A DNA stretch of 64,000 nt from contig NZ_CP161805.1 in the NCBI RefSeq assembly GCF_040801785.1, positions 2,356,001 to 2,420,000 on the forward strand, in the 5' to 3' direction. Of this stretch, positions 1 through 8,837 are shown piece by piece (positions within the stretch are counted from its first letter, which is position 1; every line of letters starts with the position of its first letter). The DNA comes from Sulfitobacter sp. LCG007. GTDB lineage: Bacteria; Pseudomonadota; Alphaproteobacteria; Rhodobacterales; Rhodobacteraceae. The translations under genes were made by a program, and so were the position numbers. The notes below the pieces were generated by a model, which saw only the letters and a program-made list of their open reading frames with translations, did not search any database and was not told where the DNA came from.

Positions 1-282
1 GCAGGACCCGTAGCGAACGATGCCCCGTTTGTCGCCAAGTGCCGCCGCGATGGCCTGACCCAGCGCGATTCCCGTGTCCTCGACCGTATGGTGATCGTCC
101 ACGTGCAGGTCGCCCTTGGCGCGCACCGTGATGTCGACGAGCGAATGCCTGGCGAGCTGGTCCAGCATGTGGTCGAAGAAGCCCACGCCGGTTTCGTTGT
201 CGTACTGGCCGCTGCCGTCGAGATCGACGCTGACGGCGATTTCCGTCTCCGCCGTGGCGCGGGTGATCGAATGGCTGCGCAT
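1..282 (-). CDS. hisB: Imidazoleglycerol-phosphate dehydratase, N-terminal 94 codons
   Basis: Dehydrates imidazole glycerol phosphate to imidazole acetol phosphate in histidine biosynthesis. Only the first 94 codons are inside the window; the gene runs off the left edge, and the family is usually about 195 residues. The start [20 protein letters not shown] is typical of alphaproteobacterial HisB. Two diagnostic metal-ligand blocks are visible: [16 protein letters not shown] at about residues 32-47 and the DDHHTVED block at about 62-69, whose His and Glu residues bind the two Mn ions. It is divergent from the AsnC/Lrp-domain gene at 424. The rest of the his cluster would lie to the left and is not visible. 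Confidence 0.95.
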   Translation of the reverse strand, partial: MRSHSITRATAETEIAVSVDLDGSGQYDNETGVGFFDHMLDQLARHSLVDITVRAKGDLHVDDHHTVEDTGIALGQAIAAALGDKRGIVRYGSC

Positions 283-423
283 GGGTCCTGCCTTTCCTGC
301 GGTCGGCGCCCTTATAGCAGCCGCGCCGGCGCGGCCAAGCGTCAGATCGGGGATTGCGGGCCACCTGCCGGATGTGTCAGCCTGCACAGGCGGGCCAAAA
401 CCACCCGCTCCACGGGAAGTCTC

Positions 424-663
424 ATGTCAAGCTGCGTCTTCATCCAGATCCGCTGCAAACCCGGAACGACCTACAAGGTCGCCGAGGACATCGCGCTGCA
501 CGAAATCCACTCGGAACTCTATTCGACGAGCGGCGAATACGATCTGCTGATGAAACTCTACATTCCCGAAGACGCGGACGTGGGAAAATTCATCAACGAC
601 AACCTTCTCGTCATTCCAAACATCGAGCGATCGCTCACCACGATGACCTTCAAGGTCTTTTGA
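424..663 (+). CDS. Stand-alone AsnC/Lrp ligand-binding (RAM) domain protein
   Basis: A 79-residue protein made only of the alpha-beta effector-binding and oligomerisation domain of Lrp/AsnC regulators, with no helix-turn-helix in front. Visible family features are the beta strand [13 protein letters not shown], the central [14 protein letters not shown] segment (about residues 38-51) and the ending [15 protein letters not shown]. Homologues without a DNA-binding domain bind amino acids and assemble into decamers, or partner with full-length Lrp proteins; which applies here is not known. The ATG at 424 was chosen because the domain begins immediately after it and a GGGAAG lies about 4 bases upstream. 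The lipoprotein gene follows after 2 bases. Confidence 0.85.
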   Translation: MSSCVFIQIRCKPGTTYKVAEDIALHEIHSELYSTSGEYDLLMKLYIPEDADVGKFINDNLLVIPNIERSLTTMTFKVF

Positions 664-665
664 AC

Positions 666-1016
666 GTGCGCCGGATGCTTCTGGGCCTCGCGCTGTGCGC
701 GGCACCGCTTGCCGCCTGCGCGCAGGACTCGCCCGATGGCAAGGTCTACTCCGGGCGCGAGGCGTCGGCACTGCGTTGCGCCAACGCGATGGCCTTCACC
801 GCGATTGCGCTCGACAGCGCGGGCGCCCTGCGGCCGGGCGAGAAGGACGTTCTGCTTGGGATCACGATCCTGATCCTCGAACGCCATGTGAGCGGCACCT
901 TCAAGCAGAAGAAACAGGCACTGGCGGTCGTGCGGGATCGACACGACCCGCAGGAGACGCTGGACGATTTCCGGCGCTACGCGGATGCCTGCATGAAGGA
1001 ATTCCCGATCAACTGA
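666..1016 (+). CDS. Small predicted lipoprotein, unknown function
   Basis: A 116-residue protein with a short signal peptide ending in a lipobox (LAAC, Cys about residue 18), so it is expected to be lipidated and exported. The GTG start is preferred over the in-frame ATG at 675: it supplies the two arginines of a normal signal n-region (VRRMLLGLALC), whereas the ATG start would leave no positive charge. The mature part has two further cysteines and the pattern CANAMAFTAIALDSAG...YADACMKEF, compatible with a helical secreted protein. It starts 2 bases after the AsnC/Lrp-domain gene and is probably co-transcribed with it. I do not recognise the family. Confidence 0.75.
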   Translation: MRRMLLGLALCAAPLAACAQDSPDGKVYSGREASALRCANAMAFTAIALDSAGALRPGEKDVLLGITILILERHVSGTFKQKKQALAVVRDRHDPQETLDDFRRYADACMKEFPIN

Positions 1017-1087
1017 TGGGATGACGGCTGAGAGCAAATATCAGCTTTACGCCGAAAGGCCCTGAAACGGCTTGTACTTTCCTTGAT

Positions 1088-2752
1088 TCACTCCGCCGCA
1101 CTGCGGGCGCAGAAACAAGATACCGCGATCTCTTCATCGGCCCGGCTTTCCGCAATGGCAAGGCGCTGGCTGATGAGTCTCCCCTCGACGCTGTCTGACT
1201 GATCCAGAGCGGAAAGGCAGCCGGCAAGTCCGCGCAGGCTCCAGACGTTGTCGGGATGCACCTGCGCCCGGGCAAGATTCCCGGCCAGACCCAGATCCTC
1301 GCGATACACCTCGGCCGCTTCCCCCGCGCGGCCCTGCTCGAGCAGAAGCGCCCCCAACGCGTGCCGGGCAGGCTGCATCCACCCCCAGGGCTCGTCGTAG
1401 GGCAGCGAATCCTCGAGCGCCACCGCCCTGCGAAGCTGCCTGAACGCTTTCTCGTAACTGCCTTTGCGATAGGCGATTTCCCCGTCAAGCATCGCTTCGG
1501 CAACCGCGAATTGCTCGAGACAGAGGACGTTGTGCATCCGTCGGCCCTCGGGCATCCGCTCACGGGCCGCGAGAAAACGGGCGCGCTCGGTCTCGGCGGC
1601 CTCGACATCGCCCAACGCGGCCTGCGCGACGCCCTTGGCATAATGCAGGGTCGCCGTCGTCACAGCGTAAAGCGCGCCATCGTCCGGCAAGGGTTCATCG
1701 AGTATCTGCCGCCAGCGCCCGAAGCGTATCAGGACATGCACCCAGATCGCCATGTAGCTTTCGAAGAAATCCGCGAAAGGCGGGGAAGGCACACGCAGGA
1801 ATTCCTCGGGCGTGAGATCGACCAGCTCGCGCGCGGCCTTCCAGGCAAGATCGAACCGACCCAGAAACATCGCGCCGTAGACCGCGAAATGATAGTTGTG
1901 AATGCGATAGCCGGTGTAAAGCGTATACAGGCCCATCCGCTCGAGCGCCTTCCGGTCGACCTGCGAAGCCCGCCAGTTCCAGTGCCACACGTCGCGATAA
2001 TTGCCGCACTGGATGTCGATATGGGTGGGCATGTGCATCAGGTGCCCCGCGTCCGGGACAAGTTCGCGAAGGGCGTCCGCGGCCTTGAGCGCCCTTTCGG
2101 GGAAAGGCGACATCTCCATCAGATGGACATAGAGATGCAGGATCCCGGGATGGGTCATCGCCTCCGGGTCGCGTGCCATCGCCTCTTCCAGCGAAGCCTG
2201 CGCCTGAAGCGTCCCCGCACCCTCCGTCGGCGCGCCGGTGCGCTGGTTCCACATGTTCCACGGGGTCCGGTTCATGATCGCCTCGACATGAATCGCACGG
2301 AGATCCAGATCATCAGGGAAAGCGGCATGAACCTTGCCCATCCGGTCGGCATAAGCGTCGTTCCAGGCGCGCATGATCTCGAGGCTTTCTGGCACTCGCT
2401 GGGGAAAGCGCGCCGGAAGCGACTCGATCAGCGCGCGTTCTTCGGCGGTCACGCCATCGAGCAGCGCCAGAGCCGCCTGTGTCGCATCGAAGGCTGCGGC
2501 CAGCGAGTCACGGCGCATGTTCGCGTCGCGACGCTCCCACGGCATGTTGTAGTTCGGCCCGCTTGCGTAGGCGATGCCCCAGTGCGCCATGGCGCAGCCG
2601 GGATCGGCGGCCAGGGCTTCACGGAAACAGGCGATCGCCTCGTCGTGAAAATAGGCATAGCACCAGACCAGCCCACGGTCGAACCAGCGCTGCGCCGCGT
2701 CCGAGCCGGTCGAGACCGTCCGGGAATACACGTCGATGTCGTAGTAGACCAT
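1088..2752 (-). CDS. Tetratricopeptide-repeat protein (TTC38-like)
   Basis: A 554-residue helical repeat protein without signal peptide or membrane segment, probably cytoplasmic. The N-terminal part contains a recognisable TPR unit (AAQRWFDRGLVWCYAYFHDEAIACFREALAADPGCAMAHWGIAYA split over residues 17-62). Further helical pairs carry conserved HMPTHI and IHNYHFAVYGAM patterns near the middle. These resemble the large TPR proteins related to eukaryotic TTC38, whose biochemical role is unknown. The start is the ATG giving MVYYDIDVYS; an upstream in-frame ATG would add only five residues. The gene is convergent with the lipoprotein gene. I infer a scaffold-like role only from the fold. Confidence 0.75.
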   Translation of the reverse strand: MVYYDIDVYSRTVSTGSDAAQRWFDRGLVWCYAYFHDEAIACFREALAADPGCAMAHWGIAYASGPNYNMPWERRDANMRRDSLAAAFDATQAALALLDGVTAEERALIESLPARFPQRVPESLEIMRAWNDAYADRMGKVHAAFPDDLDLRAIHVEAIMNRTPWNMWNQRTGAPTEGAGTLQAQASLEEAMARDPEAMTHPGILHLYVHLMEMSPFPERALKAADALRELVPDAGHLMHMPTHIDIQCGNYRDVWHWNWRASQVDRKALERMGLYTLYTGYRIHNYHFAVYGAMFLGRFDLAWKAARELVDLTPEEFLRVPSPPFADFFESYMAIWVHVLIRFGRWRQILDEPLPDDGALYAVTTATLHYAKGVAQAALGDVEAAETERARFLAARERMPEGRRMHNVLCLEQFAVAEAMLDGEIAYRKGSYEKAFRQLRRAVALEDSLPYDEPWGWMQPARHALGALLLEQGRAGEAAEVYREDLGLAGNLARAQVHPDNVWSLRGLAGCLSALDQSDSVEGRLISQRLAIAESRADEEIAVSCFCARSAAE

Positions 2753-2824
2753 GAGAGCCCCCGCCACCCGTCCGGCGCGAGACTAGCAGAAACGCCCTTC
2801 CCTGTCAGGCGCGGACCGACAGGA

Positions 2825-3283
2825 TCAGCTCAGCCGGTCCTTCACCATCGGGCCCACGGTAGCGAAATCCATCTGGCCGGTGTATTTCTGCTTCAGCAGC
2901 CCGATCACCTTGCCCATGTCGCGAACGCCCGTGGCGCCGACCTCTTCGACGGCCGCGTCCACGGCGGCGCGCGATTCGTCCTCGCTCAGCCGGCGCGGGA
3001 GGAATTCCTCGATGATCACGATCTCGCCGCGCTCGCGGTCGGCCAGGTCGAGGCGCCCACCCTCCTCGTAGACCTGCGCGCTTTCCTGGCGCTGCTTGGT
3101 CATCTTGCTCAGGATCGCCAGAACCGCAGCATCGTCGACGCCGTCGTCGTTGCCCTCGGCCCGCGCCGCGATGTCCTTGTCCTTGATGGCAGCATTGATC
3201 AGGCGCAGGGTCGATAAACGCCCGGCATCCTTGTCCTTCATCGCCTGCTTGAGGGCAGACGAAATCCGTGTGCGCAGTTCCAT
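2825..3283 (-). CDS. GatB/YqeY domain-containing protein
   Basis: A 152-residue protein matching the YqeY family, the free-standing version of the tRNA-binding tail of the Asp/Glu-tRNA amidotransferase subunit GatB. Visible hallmarks are the N-terminal helix MELRTRISSALKQAMKDKD, the LRLINAAIKDKDI segment (about residues 26-38), the EIVIIEEFLPRRLSEDE stretch (about 86-102) and the MGKVIGLLKQKYTGQMDF tail. The family is proposed to act in tRNA-dependent amidation, but its function is not settled. It is divergent from carA across a 219-base spacer that carries the carA promoter candidate. YqeY next to carA is a common alphaproteobacterial arrangement. Confidence 0.93.
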   Translation of the reverse strand: MELRTRISSALKQAMKDKDAGRLSTLRLINAAIKDKDIAARAEGNDDGVDDAAVLAILSKMTKQRQESAQVYEEGGRLDLADRERGEIVIIEEFLPRRLSEDESRAAVDAAVEEVGATGVRDMGKVIGLLKQKYTGQMDFATVGPMVKDRLS

Positions 3284-3441
3284 GGGTCCTTTTCCTTCGG
3301 ATCGGGCCCCGCTTGGTGAACCGTGATGCACCGGGGCTGCTACAGGCAAGGGAACATATGCCCGCGCGCCGCCGCGCGCAACAGCTTGCGCAAGGTCAAG
3401 CAATGGTGAGCGCCCGGTGCCGCGGCGCGGGCGAACCGGTC

Positions 3442-3470
3442 TTGACCGGCTTGTGACCCGGGACTAGGTT
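3442..3470 (+). promoter_or_regulatory. Candidate sigma-70 promoter of carA
   Basis: TTGACC (3442-3447), a 17-base spacer and TAGGTT (3465-3470) lie 33 bases before the carA ATG. The -35 box sits inside a perfect inverted repeat, CCGGTC-TT-GACCGG (3436-3449), which could be an operator or simply a hairpin. This is read from sequence only; no transcription start is known. Confidence 0.45.
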
Positions 3471-3502
3471 CCGCCGGATTTTCCCCTTCGAAAGGCCCAA
3501 CC

Positions 3503-4657
3503 ATGCTCGCGCCAGAACGCCCGACCGCCTGCCTTGCCCTCGCGAACGGAACGGTGTTCTACGGCACCGGGTTTGGCGCCACGGGTCAGACGGTCGCAGA
3601 ACTCTGCTTCAATACCGCGATGACCGGCTATCAGGAGATCATGACCGATCCTTCCTACGCCGGGCAGATCGTCACCTTCACGTTTCCCCATATCGGCAAC
3701 GTCGGCACCAACGTCGACGACGACGAGACGGCGAACCCCGTCGCGGCGGGCATGGTGGTGAAGTGGATGCCGACCGAACCGTCGAACTGGCGCTCGGCCC
3801 AGACCATCGGCGACTGGCTCGCCTCGCGTGGGCGCATCGCCATGGGCGGTGTCGACACCCGGCGGCTGACACGCGAGATCCGCCAGTCCGGCGCGCCGCA
3901 TGTGGCGCTTGCGCATGACCCCGATGGCAACTTCGATACCGAGGCGCTGGTCGCGGATGCGCGCGGCTTCCGGGGCCTGACCGGCGTGGACCTCGCCCGT
4001 GAGGTCACCTGCGCCCAGTCCTACCGCTGGAACGAGATGCGTTGGGCCTGGCCCGAGGGCTACAAGGCCCAGACAGCGCCCGTGCACAAGGTCGTCGCGA
4101 TCGACTACGGCGCGAAACGCAACATCCTGCGCTGCCTCGCCTCCGCAGGATGCGACATCACCGTCCTGCCCGCCACTGCAACATTCGAGGACGTGATGGC
4201 GCACCAGCCCGATGGCCTGTTCCTCTCGAACGGCCCGGGCGATCCGGCTGCCACGGGCGCATATGCGGTCCCGATGATCCGGGAGATGCTCGACAAGACG
4301 GACCTGCCGGTTTTCGGCATCTGCCTCGGACACCAGATGCTGGCGCTCGCGCTCGGTGCGCAGACGGTCAAGATGAACCATGGCCATCACGGAGCCAACC
4401 ACCCGGTCAAGGACCACGATACCGGCAAGGTCGAGATCACCTCGATGAACCACGGCTTCGCGGTCGATGCGCAGACCCTGCCGCAGGGTGTGATCGAAAC
4501 GCATACCTCGCTCTTCGACGGATCCAACTGCGGCATCCGGATCGACGGGCGTCCGGTCTGGTCGGTTCAGCATCACCCCGAGGCCAGCCCCGGTCCGCAG
4601 GACAGCTACTATCTGTTCGAACGCTTCGCACAGGCGATGGCCGAGCGCGCCGCCTGA
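3503..4657 (+). CDS. carA: Carbamoyl-phosphate synthase, glutaminase (small) subunit
   Basis: Releases ammonia from glutamine and channels it to CarB for carbamoyl phosphate, the precursor of arginine and pyrimidines. The 384-residue length is normal. The N-terminal small-subunit domain (about residues 5-150, with FNTAMTGYQEI and DPSYAGQIVTFTFPHIGN) is followed by a class I glutamine amidotransferase domain (about 195-380). The nucleophile is Cys274 in GICLGHQ; His358 and Glu360 in HHPE complete the triad. LSNGPGDP (about 240-247) is also diagnostic. The ATG lies after a run of AAAGG. The large subunit gene carB is not in the window, so the two subunits are encoded apart, as in many Rhodobacterales. 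Confidence 0.98.
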   Translation: MLAPERPTACLALANGTVFYGTGFGATGQTVAELCFNTAMTGYQEIMTDPSYAGQIVTFTFPHIGNVGTNVDDDETANPVAAGMVVKWMPTEPSNWRSAQTIGDWLASRGRIAMGGVDTRRLTREIRQSGAPHVALAHDPDGNFDTEALVADARGFRGLTGVDLAREVTCAQSYRWNEMRWAWPEGYKAQTAPVHKVVAIDYGAKRNILRCLASAGCDITVLPATATFEDVMAHQPDGLFLSNGPGDPAATGAYAVPMIREMLDKTDLPVFGICLGHQMLALALGAQTVKMNHGHHGANHPVKDHDTGKVEITSMNHGFAVDAQTLPQGVIETHTSLFDGSNCGIRIDGRPVWSVQHHPEASPGPQDSYYLFERFAQAMAERAA

Positions 4658-4927
4658 CGGACGCCCGGCTCCCCGGACGCGGCTTGCTGTGGAAATGGCC
4701 CCACAGGGCGATCGGGATATTATTTATTCAGTTGAGGTTGCGGCGCGAGGTTGAACCTCTCTCGTAGCGCTTGGTCGGTGCAATTCCGAGCGCCCATTCC
4801 CGTAATGATCGGTCAGAGCGATCTCGTCACGCGCGAACACCGGCTCTTGCTCGCATTGATCCTCTGTCGCCGAGACAGGTTGCCGGACCAGAATGCCCGG
4901 CGCTGCCTGTCGGTCTCGGCGGGACGT
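4658..4927 (+). other. Non-coding convergent spacer between carA and ubiK
   Basis: 270 bases with no convincing gene. It holds one hairpin close behind carA, CTGTGG-8-CCACAG (4687-4706), without a U-tract, which might stop transcription. A second, GAGGTT-G-AACCTC (4747-4759), is flanked by GCGC on both sides. The AT-rich run at about 4719-4730 stands out in this GC-rich sequence. Nothing else was recognised. Confidence 0.5.
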
Positions 4928-5173
4928 TCAGTTCTTCTTGGCCTCGATCGCATCGAGGCGTGCCTTGAGGGATTCGTTTTCCTCGCGGGCTTTCTGGGCC
5001 ATGGCCCTGACCGCATCGAATTCCTCGCGCGTGACGAAGTTCCGGTCGGCAAGCCAGCGGTCCATCATGCCTTTCATGGCGGTCTCGGCCTCTTCCTTCG
5101 CACCTTGGGCGACGCCCATCGCGTTGGTCATGAGCTGAGACAGGTCATCGAAAATCTTGTTGCGGGTCTGCAT
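4928..5173 (-). CDS. ubiK: Ubiquinone biosynthesis accessory factor UbiK (BMFP family)
   Basis: An 81-residue protein of the BMFP/UbiK family. In E. coli, UbiK binds UbiJ and helps the soluble Ubi complex make ubiquinone aerobically. The architecture is visible: an N-terminal amphipathic helix ([20 protein letters not shown]), a middle [23 protein letters not shown] segment and a C-terminal coiled coil ([17 protein letters not shown]) that drives trimerisation in the family. It is divergent from lgt. A ubiquinone factor is consistent with the aerobic respiratory chain encoded further along. The family is short and low-complexity, so orthology rests on pattern rather than catalytic residues. 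Confidence 0.85.
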   Translation of the reverse strand: MQTRNKIFDDLSQLMTNAMGVAQGAKEEAETAMKGMMDRWLADRNFVTREEFDAVRAMAQKAREENESLKARLDAIEAKKN

Positions 5174-5267
5174 CTGGGTACTCCATCGGGTTCAGGGCCC
5201 AATATGGGTCCGCCCGCCCCCGCCCGCAAGGTTGACTTCCCTGCCGGCCAAAGCGAAAGGATGCGCG

Positions 5268-6155
5268 ATGCGCGCGATCCTGCCCTTCCCCGACATCTCG
5301 CCGGAGATCTTTTCGATCTCCCTCTTCGGTATGGAATTCGCGCTGCGCTGGTACGCCATGGCCTATATCGTGGGCATCCTCATCGGATGGCGTCTCGCGG
5401 TGCGGGCGCTGAACACGCCGCGGCTGTGGAAGGACGGGGTTGCGGTCCTCACCCCGGCCCAGCTCGAGGACCTGCTGACCTGGATCATCCTCGGCGTCGT
5501 GCTGGGCGGGCGGCTCGGCTACGTGCTGTTCTACCAGCCCGCCTTCTACTTCGAGAACCCGGCCCAGATCCTGAGGATATGGCAGGGCGGCATGTCCTTC
5601 CACGGCGGGGCCATCGGCGTCATCCTGGCCGGTTTCATCTATGCCTGGCGCAACGGTGCATCGCTTGTCAGCGTGGGCGATCTCATGTGCCTCGGCGTGC
5701 CGCCGGGGTTGTTGCTGGGCCGTATCGCCAATTTCATAAATGCCGAGCTTTGGGGACGCGCCACGACCCTGCCCTGGGCAGTCGCCTTCCCGGGCGAGGC
5801 GGCGCAGCACTGTCCCGGTGTCGAGGGTCTTTGCGGGCGCCACCCGTCGCAGCTTTACGAGGCGCTGCTCGAGGGGGCCGTGCTGGGGGCCCTGCTGATC
5901 TGGCTCGCATGGGGTCGTCGCGCCTTCCGGACACCCGGTCTGATCGCCGGAACCTTTCTCGCCGGCTACGGGATTGCGCGGTTCGTCGTCGAATTCGTGC
6001 GCCAGCCGGATGCTCAATTCGTGACGCCCGGAAATCCGCTGGGCCTGGTATGGCATCTGGGCGGATGGGGCCTGACCATGGGGCAGATGCTGTCGCTGCC
6101 GATGATCCTTGCCGGAGTCCTGCTTGTGGTCCACGCGCGGCGAGGCAGGGCATGA
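5268..6155 (+). CDS. lgt: Prolipoprotein diacylglyceryl transferase
   Basis: Inner-membrane enzyme that moves diacylglycerol from phosphatidylglycerol to the lipobox cysteine of prolipoproteins. It is 295 residues with about seven hydrophobic segments. The Lgt signature [14 protein letters not shown] is present near residues 149-162. The conserved QGGMSFHGG motif (about 106-114) and the HPSQLYE motif (about 193-199) supply essential residues. The ATG at 5268 follows GAAAGG at a normal distance. The stop overlaps the next start (ATGA at 6152-6155), so translation of midA is probably coupled. Its substrates here include the several lipoproteins encoded in this window. Confidence 0.97.
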   Translation: MRAILPFPDISPEIFSISLFGMEFALRWYAMAYIVGILIGWRLAVRALNTPRLWKDGVAVLTPAQLEDLLTWIILGVVLGGRLGYVLFYQPAFYFENPAQILRIWQGGMSFHGGAIGVILAGFIYAWRNGASLVSVGDLMCLGVPPGLLLGRIANFINAELWGRATTLPWAVAFPGEAAQHCPGVEGLCGRHPSQLYEALLEGAVLGALLIWLAWGRRAFRTPGLIAGTFLAGYGIARFVVEFVRQPDAQFVTPGNPLGLVWHLGGWGLTMGQMLSLPMILAGVLLVVHARRGRA

Positions 6156-7213
6156 ACCTGCGCGACCGGATCGCCGTCCGGATCGCGAACCAGGGGCCGA
6201 TCAGCGTGGCCGAGTACATGACGGAATGCCTGCTGCACCCCCAGCTCGGCTATTACACGAGCCGGGAACCCTTCGGGCAGGCCGGGGATTTCACCACCGC
6301 ACCCGAGATCAGCCAGATGTTCGGCGAACTGATCGGCCTGTGCCTGGCCCAGGCATGGCTCGATCAGGGCAGCCCCGTCCCGGTGACGCTGGCCGAGCTG
6401 GGACCCGGGCGCGGGACGTTGATGGCCGATGTCCTGCGCGCCACGAAATCGATCCCGGGCTTTCACGCGGCCGTCGAGATCACGCTGGTCGAAGCCTCCG
6501 ACCGTCTGGCCGCCCTGCAGGACGAGGCGCTTGCCGGATATGCTGTCCATCGGGTCGCCCTCCCGGAAGCGCTGCCGGATCAGCCGATGCTGCTGGTTGC
6601 GAACGAGTTCTTCGACGCCTTGCCGATCCGGCAGTTCCTGCGCGATGGCGATGGCTGGCGCGAGCGTCTCGTGGGTCTTGGCGACGAAGGTGCGCTTGCC
6701 TTCGGTCTCGGGCCGCCCCGGCGGATGCCGGAACTCGAGCATCGGCTGGTAGATACGCGCGACGGCGATCTTGTCGAGGTATCTTCCGCGGCCCAGGGCG
6801 TGGCCAGCGCCATCGGCAGCCGCATCGCGCAGCATGGCGGCGCAGCGCTGATCATAGACTATGGCGACTGGCGCAGCCTCGGGGACACGCTTCAGGCCCT
6901 GAAGGACAAGCGCCCCGCCGATCCGCTCGAGGCGCCCGGCGAGGCGGATCTCAGCGCTCATGTGGACTTCGAGGCGCTCGCCCTTGCGACGCCCGGTGCA
7001 TTTACCCGACTGACGCCTCAGGGTGTCTTCCTCGAGCGCCTCGGCATCGCGCAGCGCGCCAAGGCGCTGGCGCGCGGCATGTCCGGTGCCGCGCTCGACA
7101 ATCATCTCGCCGCACATCGGCGCTTGACGCATCCGGACGAAATGGGAAACCTGTTCAAAGTGATGGCGTTCTATCCGACAGACGCTGCTCCCCCGCCCGG
7201 GCTTGATCCATGA
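6152..7213 (+). CDS. MidA/NDUFAF7-family SAM-dependent methyltransferase
   Basis: A 353-residue class I methyltransferase of the MidA/NDUFAF7 (DUF185) family. It starts with [23 protein letters not shown] and carries [21 protein letters not shown] (split over about residues 30-50), both family hallmarks. The SAM-binding glycine loop is [16 protein letters not shown] (about residues 75-90). [14 protein letters not shown] and IIDYGD are further conserved motifs. The mitochondrial member NDUFAF7 dimethylates an arginine of the complex I subunit NDUFS2 (NuoD). A matching role on the NuoD of this window is inference. It overlaps lgt upstream and pgeF downstream by 4 bases each, so the three genes are likely translated as a coupled unit. 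Confidence 0.92.
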   Translation: MNLRDRIAVRIANQGPISVAEYMTECLLHPQLGYYTSREPFGQAGDFTTAPEISQMFGELIGLCLAQAWLDQGSPVPVTLAELGPGRGTLMADVLRATKSIPGFHAAVEITLVEASDRLAALQDEALAGYAVHRVALPEALPDQPMLLVANEFFDALPIRQFLRDGDGWRERLVGLGDEGALAFGLGPPRRMPELEHRLVDTRDGDLVEVSSAAQGVASAIGSRIAQHGGAALIIDYGDWRSLGDTLQALKDKRPADPLEAPGEADLSAHVDFEALALATPGAFTRLTPQGVFLERLGIAQRAKALARGMSGAALDNHLAAHRRLTHPDEMGNLFKVMAFYPTDAAPPPGLDP

Positions 7214-7965
7214 CGCTTGAAATCCTGACAGCCGACAGTCTCGCCCCTGTCCGTCACGGCTTTTTCACGCGCCGTGGCGGGGCGTCGTCGGGCGTGTTCG
7301 CCGGGCTGAACTGCGGTGTCGGCAGCACGGACCAGAGCGAGATCGTCGCCATCAACCGCACACGTGCCGCCGCCGCGATGGATGTTGCGCCCGAACACCT
7401 AGTCGGCGTCCATCAGGTGCACTCCGCAACCGTCGCCACGGTGAGGGATCCCTTTTTCGAACGCCCGCGCGCCGATGCGATGGTCACAGACCGGCAGGGC
7501 ATCGCCCTGTCGATCCTGACCGCCGACTGCCAGCCCGTGCTTTTCGCGGACGCGCAGGCCGGAGTCATCGGAGCCGCCCACGCGGGATGGCGCGGGGCGC
7601 TCGACGGCGTTCTCGAGGCGACACTCGAAGCCATGGAAGCTCTCGGCGCGCGCCGGGAAGATACCGTGGCGGTCATAGGCCCGGCGATTTCGCAGGCGGC
7701 CTATGAGGTCGGGCCGGAATTCCTGGATGCCTTCATGGCCGAGGACACGGATTATGCGCGCTTCTTCGTGGCGGGCATAGACGACCGGCTGATGTTCGAC
7801 CTTCCGGGATTCGGGTTGCACCGTCTGCGCGTGGCCGGTGTGGGCCATGCGGAATGGACGCGCCACTGCACCTATTCGGATGCCAACCGTTTCTATTCCT
7901 ACCGCCGGGCGACCCATGCGAAGGAAGCCGACTACGGACGGCTGATCTCGGCGATCGTGCTCTAG
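7210..7965 (+). CDS. pgeF: Peptidoglycan editing factor PgeF (YfiH, laccase-domain)
   Basis: A 251-residue protein of the YfiH/PgeF/FAMIN superfamily (formerly polyphenol oxidase/laccase domain). In E. coli the homologue removes wrongly incorporated L-Ser from UDP-MurNAc precursors; related proteins act on purine nucleosides. The metal/catalytic residues are visible: His in VGVHQVHSA (about residues 68-76), Cys in TADCQPVLF (about 114-122) and His in GAAHAGWRG (about 129-137), with HCTYSD near the C-terminus. It is coupled to midA by an ATGA overlap. Its stop overlaps the stop of the converging DUF815 gene within a CTAG (7962-7965). Confidence 0.95.
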   Translation: MTLEILTADSLAPVRHGFFTRRGGASSGVFAGLNCGVGSTDQSEIVAINRTRAAAAMDVAPEHLVGVHQVHSATVATVRDPFFERPRADAMVTDRQGIALSILTADCQPVLFADAQAGVIGAAHAGWRGALDGVLEATLEAMEALGARREDTVAVIGPAISQAAYEVGPEFLDAFMAEDTDYARFFVAGIDDRLMFDLPGFGLHRLRVAGVGHAEWTRHCTYSDANRFYSYRRATHAKEADYGRLISAIVL

Positions 7966-8837
7966 GAAGCGCCCCGGCGGTCCGGATTGTCGCTGTCGGT
8001 CAGGGCCACGCCCCGCCGGCCCGCTAGATCGGTGAAGTACTGCCACGCCACGCGTCCCGAGCGCGCTCCCCGTGTCGCCTGCCATTCGATTGCCTCGGCA
8101 CGCAATTCGCTGTCGGAGATCTGGACACCGTACGCATCGCAGTACCCCCGGATCATCGCCAGGTACTGATCCTGGCCGCAGCTGTGGAAGCCCAGCCAGA
8201 GGCCGAACCGGTCCGAAAGCGATACCTTCTCCTCCACCGCTTCCGCCGGATTTATCGCCGAGCCGCGTTCGTTCTCGATCATGTCGCGGGGCATCAGATG
8301 GCGGCGGTTCGATGTCGCGTAGAGCACGACATTGTCGGGCCGCCCCTCGATCCCGCCGTCAAGTACGGCCTTGAGGCTCTTGTAATGGGCGTCGTCATGT
8401 CCAAAGCTCAGGTCGTCGCAAAACAGGATGAAGCGCTCCTGGGCGCGCCGCAACAGGTTGAGCAACCGGCCGACCGAGGGCAGATCCTCGCGCTGAAGCT
8501 CGACAAGCTTCAGGGTCTCGTTCTCTGCATTCAGATAGCCATGTACTGCCTTGACCAGGCTTGATTTTCCCATGCCCCGCGCGCCCCAGAGGAGGGCGTT
8601 GTTCGCCGGCAGGCCACGGGCGAACTGATGGCTGTTGGCCAGAAGGGTATCGCGCGCACGGTCCACTCCGACAAGCAGTGAGAGGTCCACACGCGATACC
8701 GCTGCCACCGGCTCGAGCCTGTCGGGATCCACATGCCAGACGAAGGCGGAGGCCGCCGCAAAATCCGGGGCCGGCTGCGGCGCGGGCGCGATCCGCTCGA
8801 GAGCCGCAGCGATGCGTTCCATCGGGTCCGACATCAC
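7962..8837 (-). CDS. DUF815 AAA+ ATPase
   Basis: A 291-residue P-loop ATPase of the DUF815 family (AAA+-like, function unassigned). The Walker A is LLWGARGMGKSSLVKAV at about residues 83-99 and the Walker B-like FILFCDDLSF is at about 136-145. VVLYATSNRRHLMPRDM and EEKVSLSDRFGLWLGF are strong DUF815 signatures. It overlaps the tatC stop by 4 bases (8834-8837), so it sits at the end of the tat operon, an arrangement often seen in Rhodobacterales. A role linked to Tat export is suggested only by position. It is cytoplasmic, with no signal or membrane segment. Confidence 0.9.
   Translation of the reverse strand: MMSDPMERIAAALERIAPAPQPAPDFAAASAFVWHVDPDRLEPVAAVSRVDLSLLVGVDRARDTLLANSHQFARGLPANNALLWGARGMGKSSLVKAVHGYLNAENETLKLVELQREDLPSVGRLLNLLRRAQERFILFCDDLSFGHDDAHYKSLKAVLDGGIEGRPDNVVLYATSNRRHLMPRDMIENERGSAINPAEAVEEKVSLSDRFGLWLGFHSCGQDQYLAMIRGYCDAYGVQISDSELRAEAIEWQATRGARSGRVAWQYFTDLAGRRGVALTDSDNPDRRGAS

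Noticed and set aside
4754-4800. tRNA-like 3' end (TCGG-TGCAATT-CCGA stem-loop followed by GCGCCCATTCCCG) behind carA
   Set aside because: The loop lacks the TTC core of a T-loop and no matching acceptor, anticodon or D arm can be found upstream.
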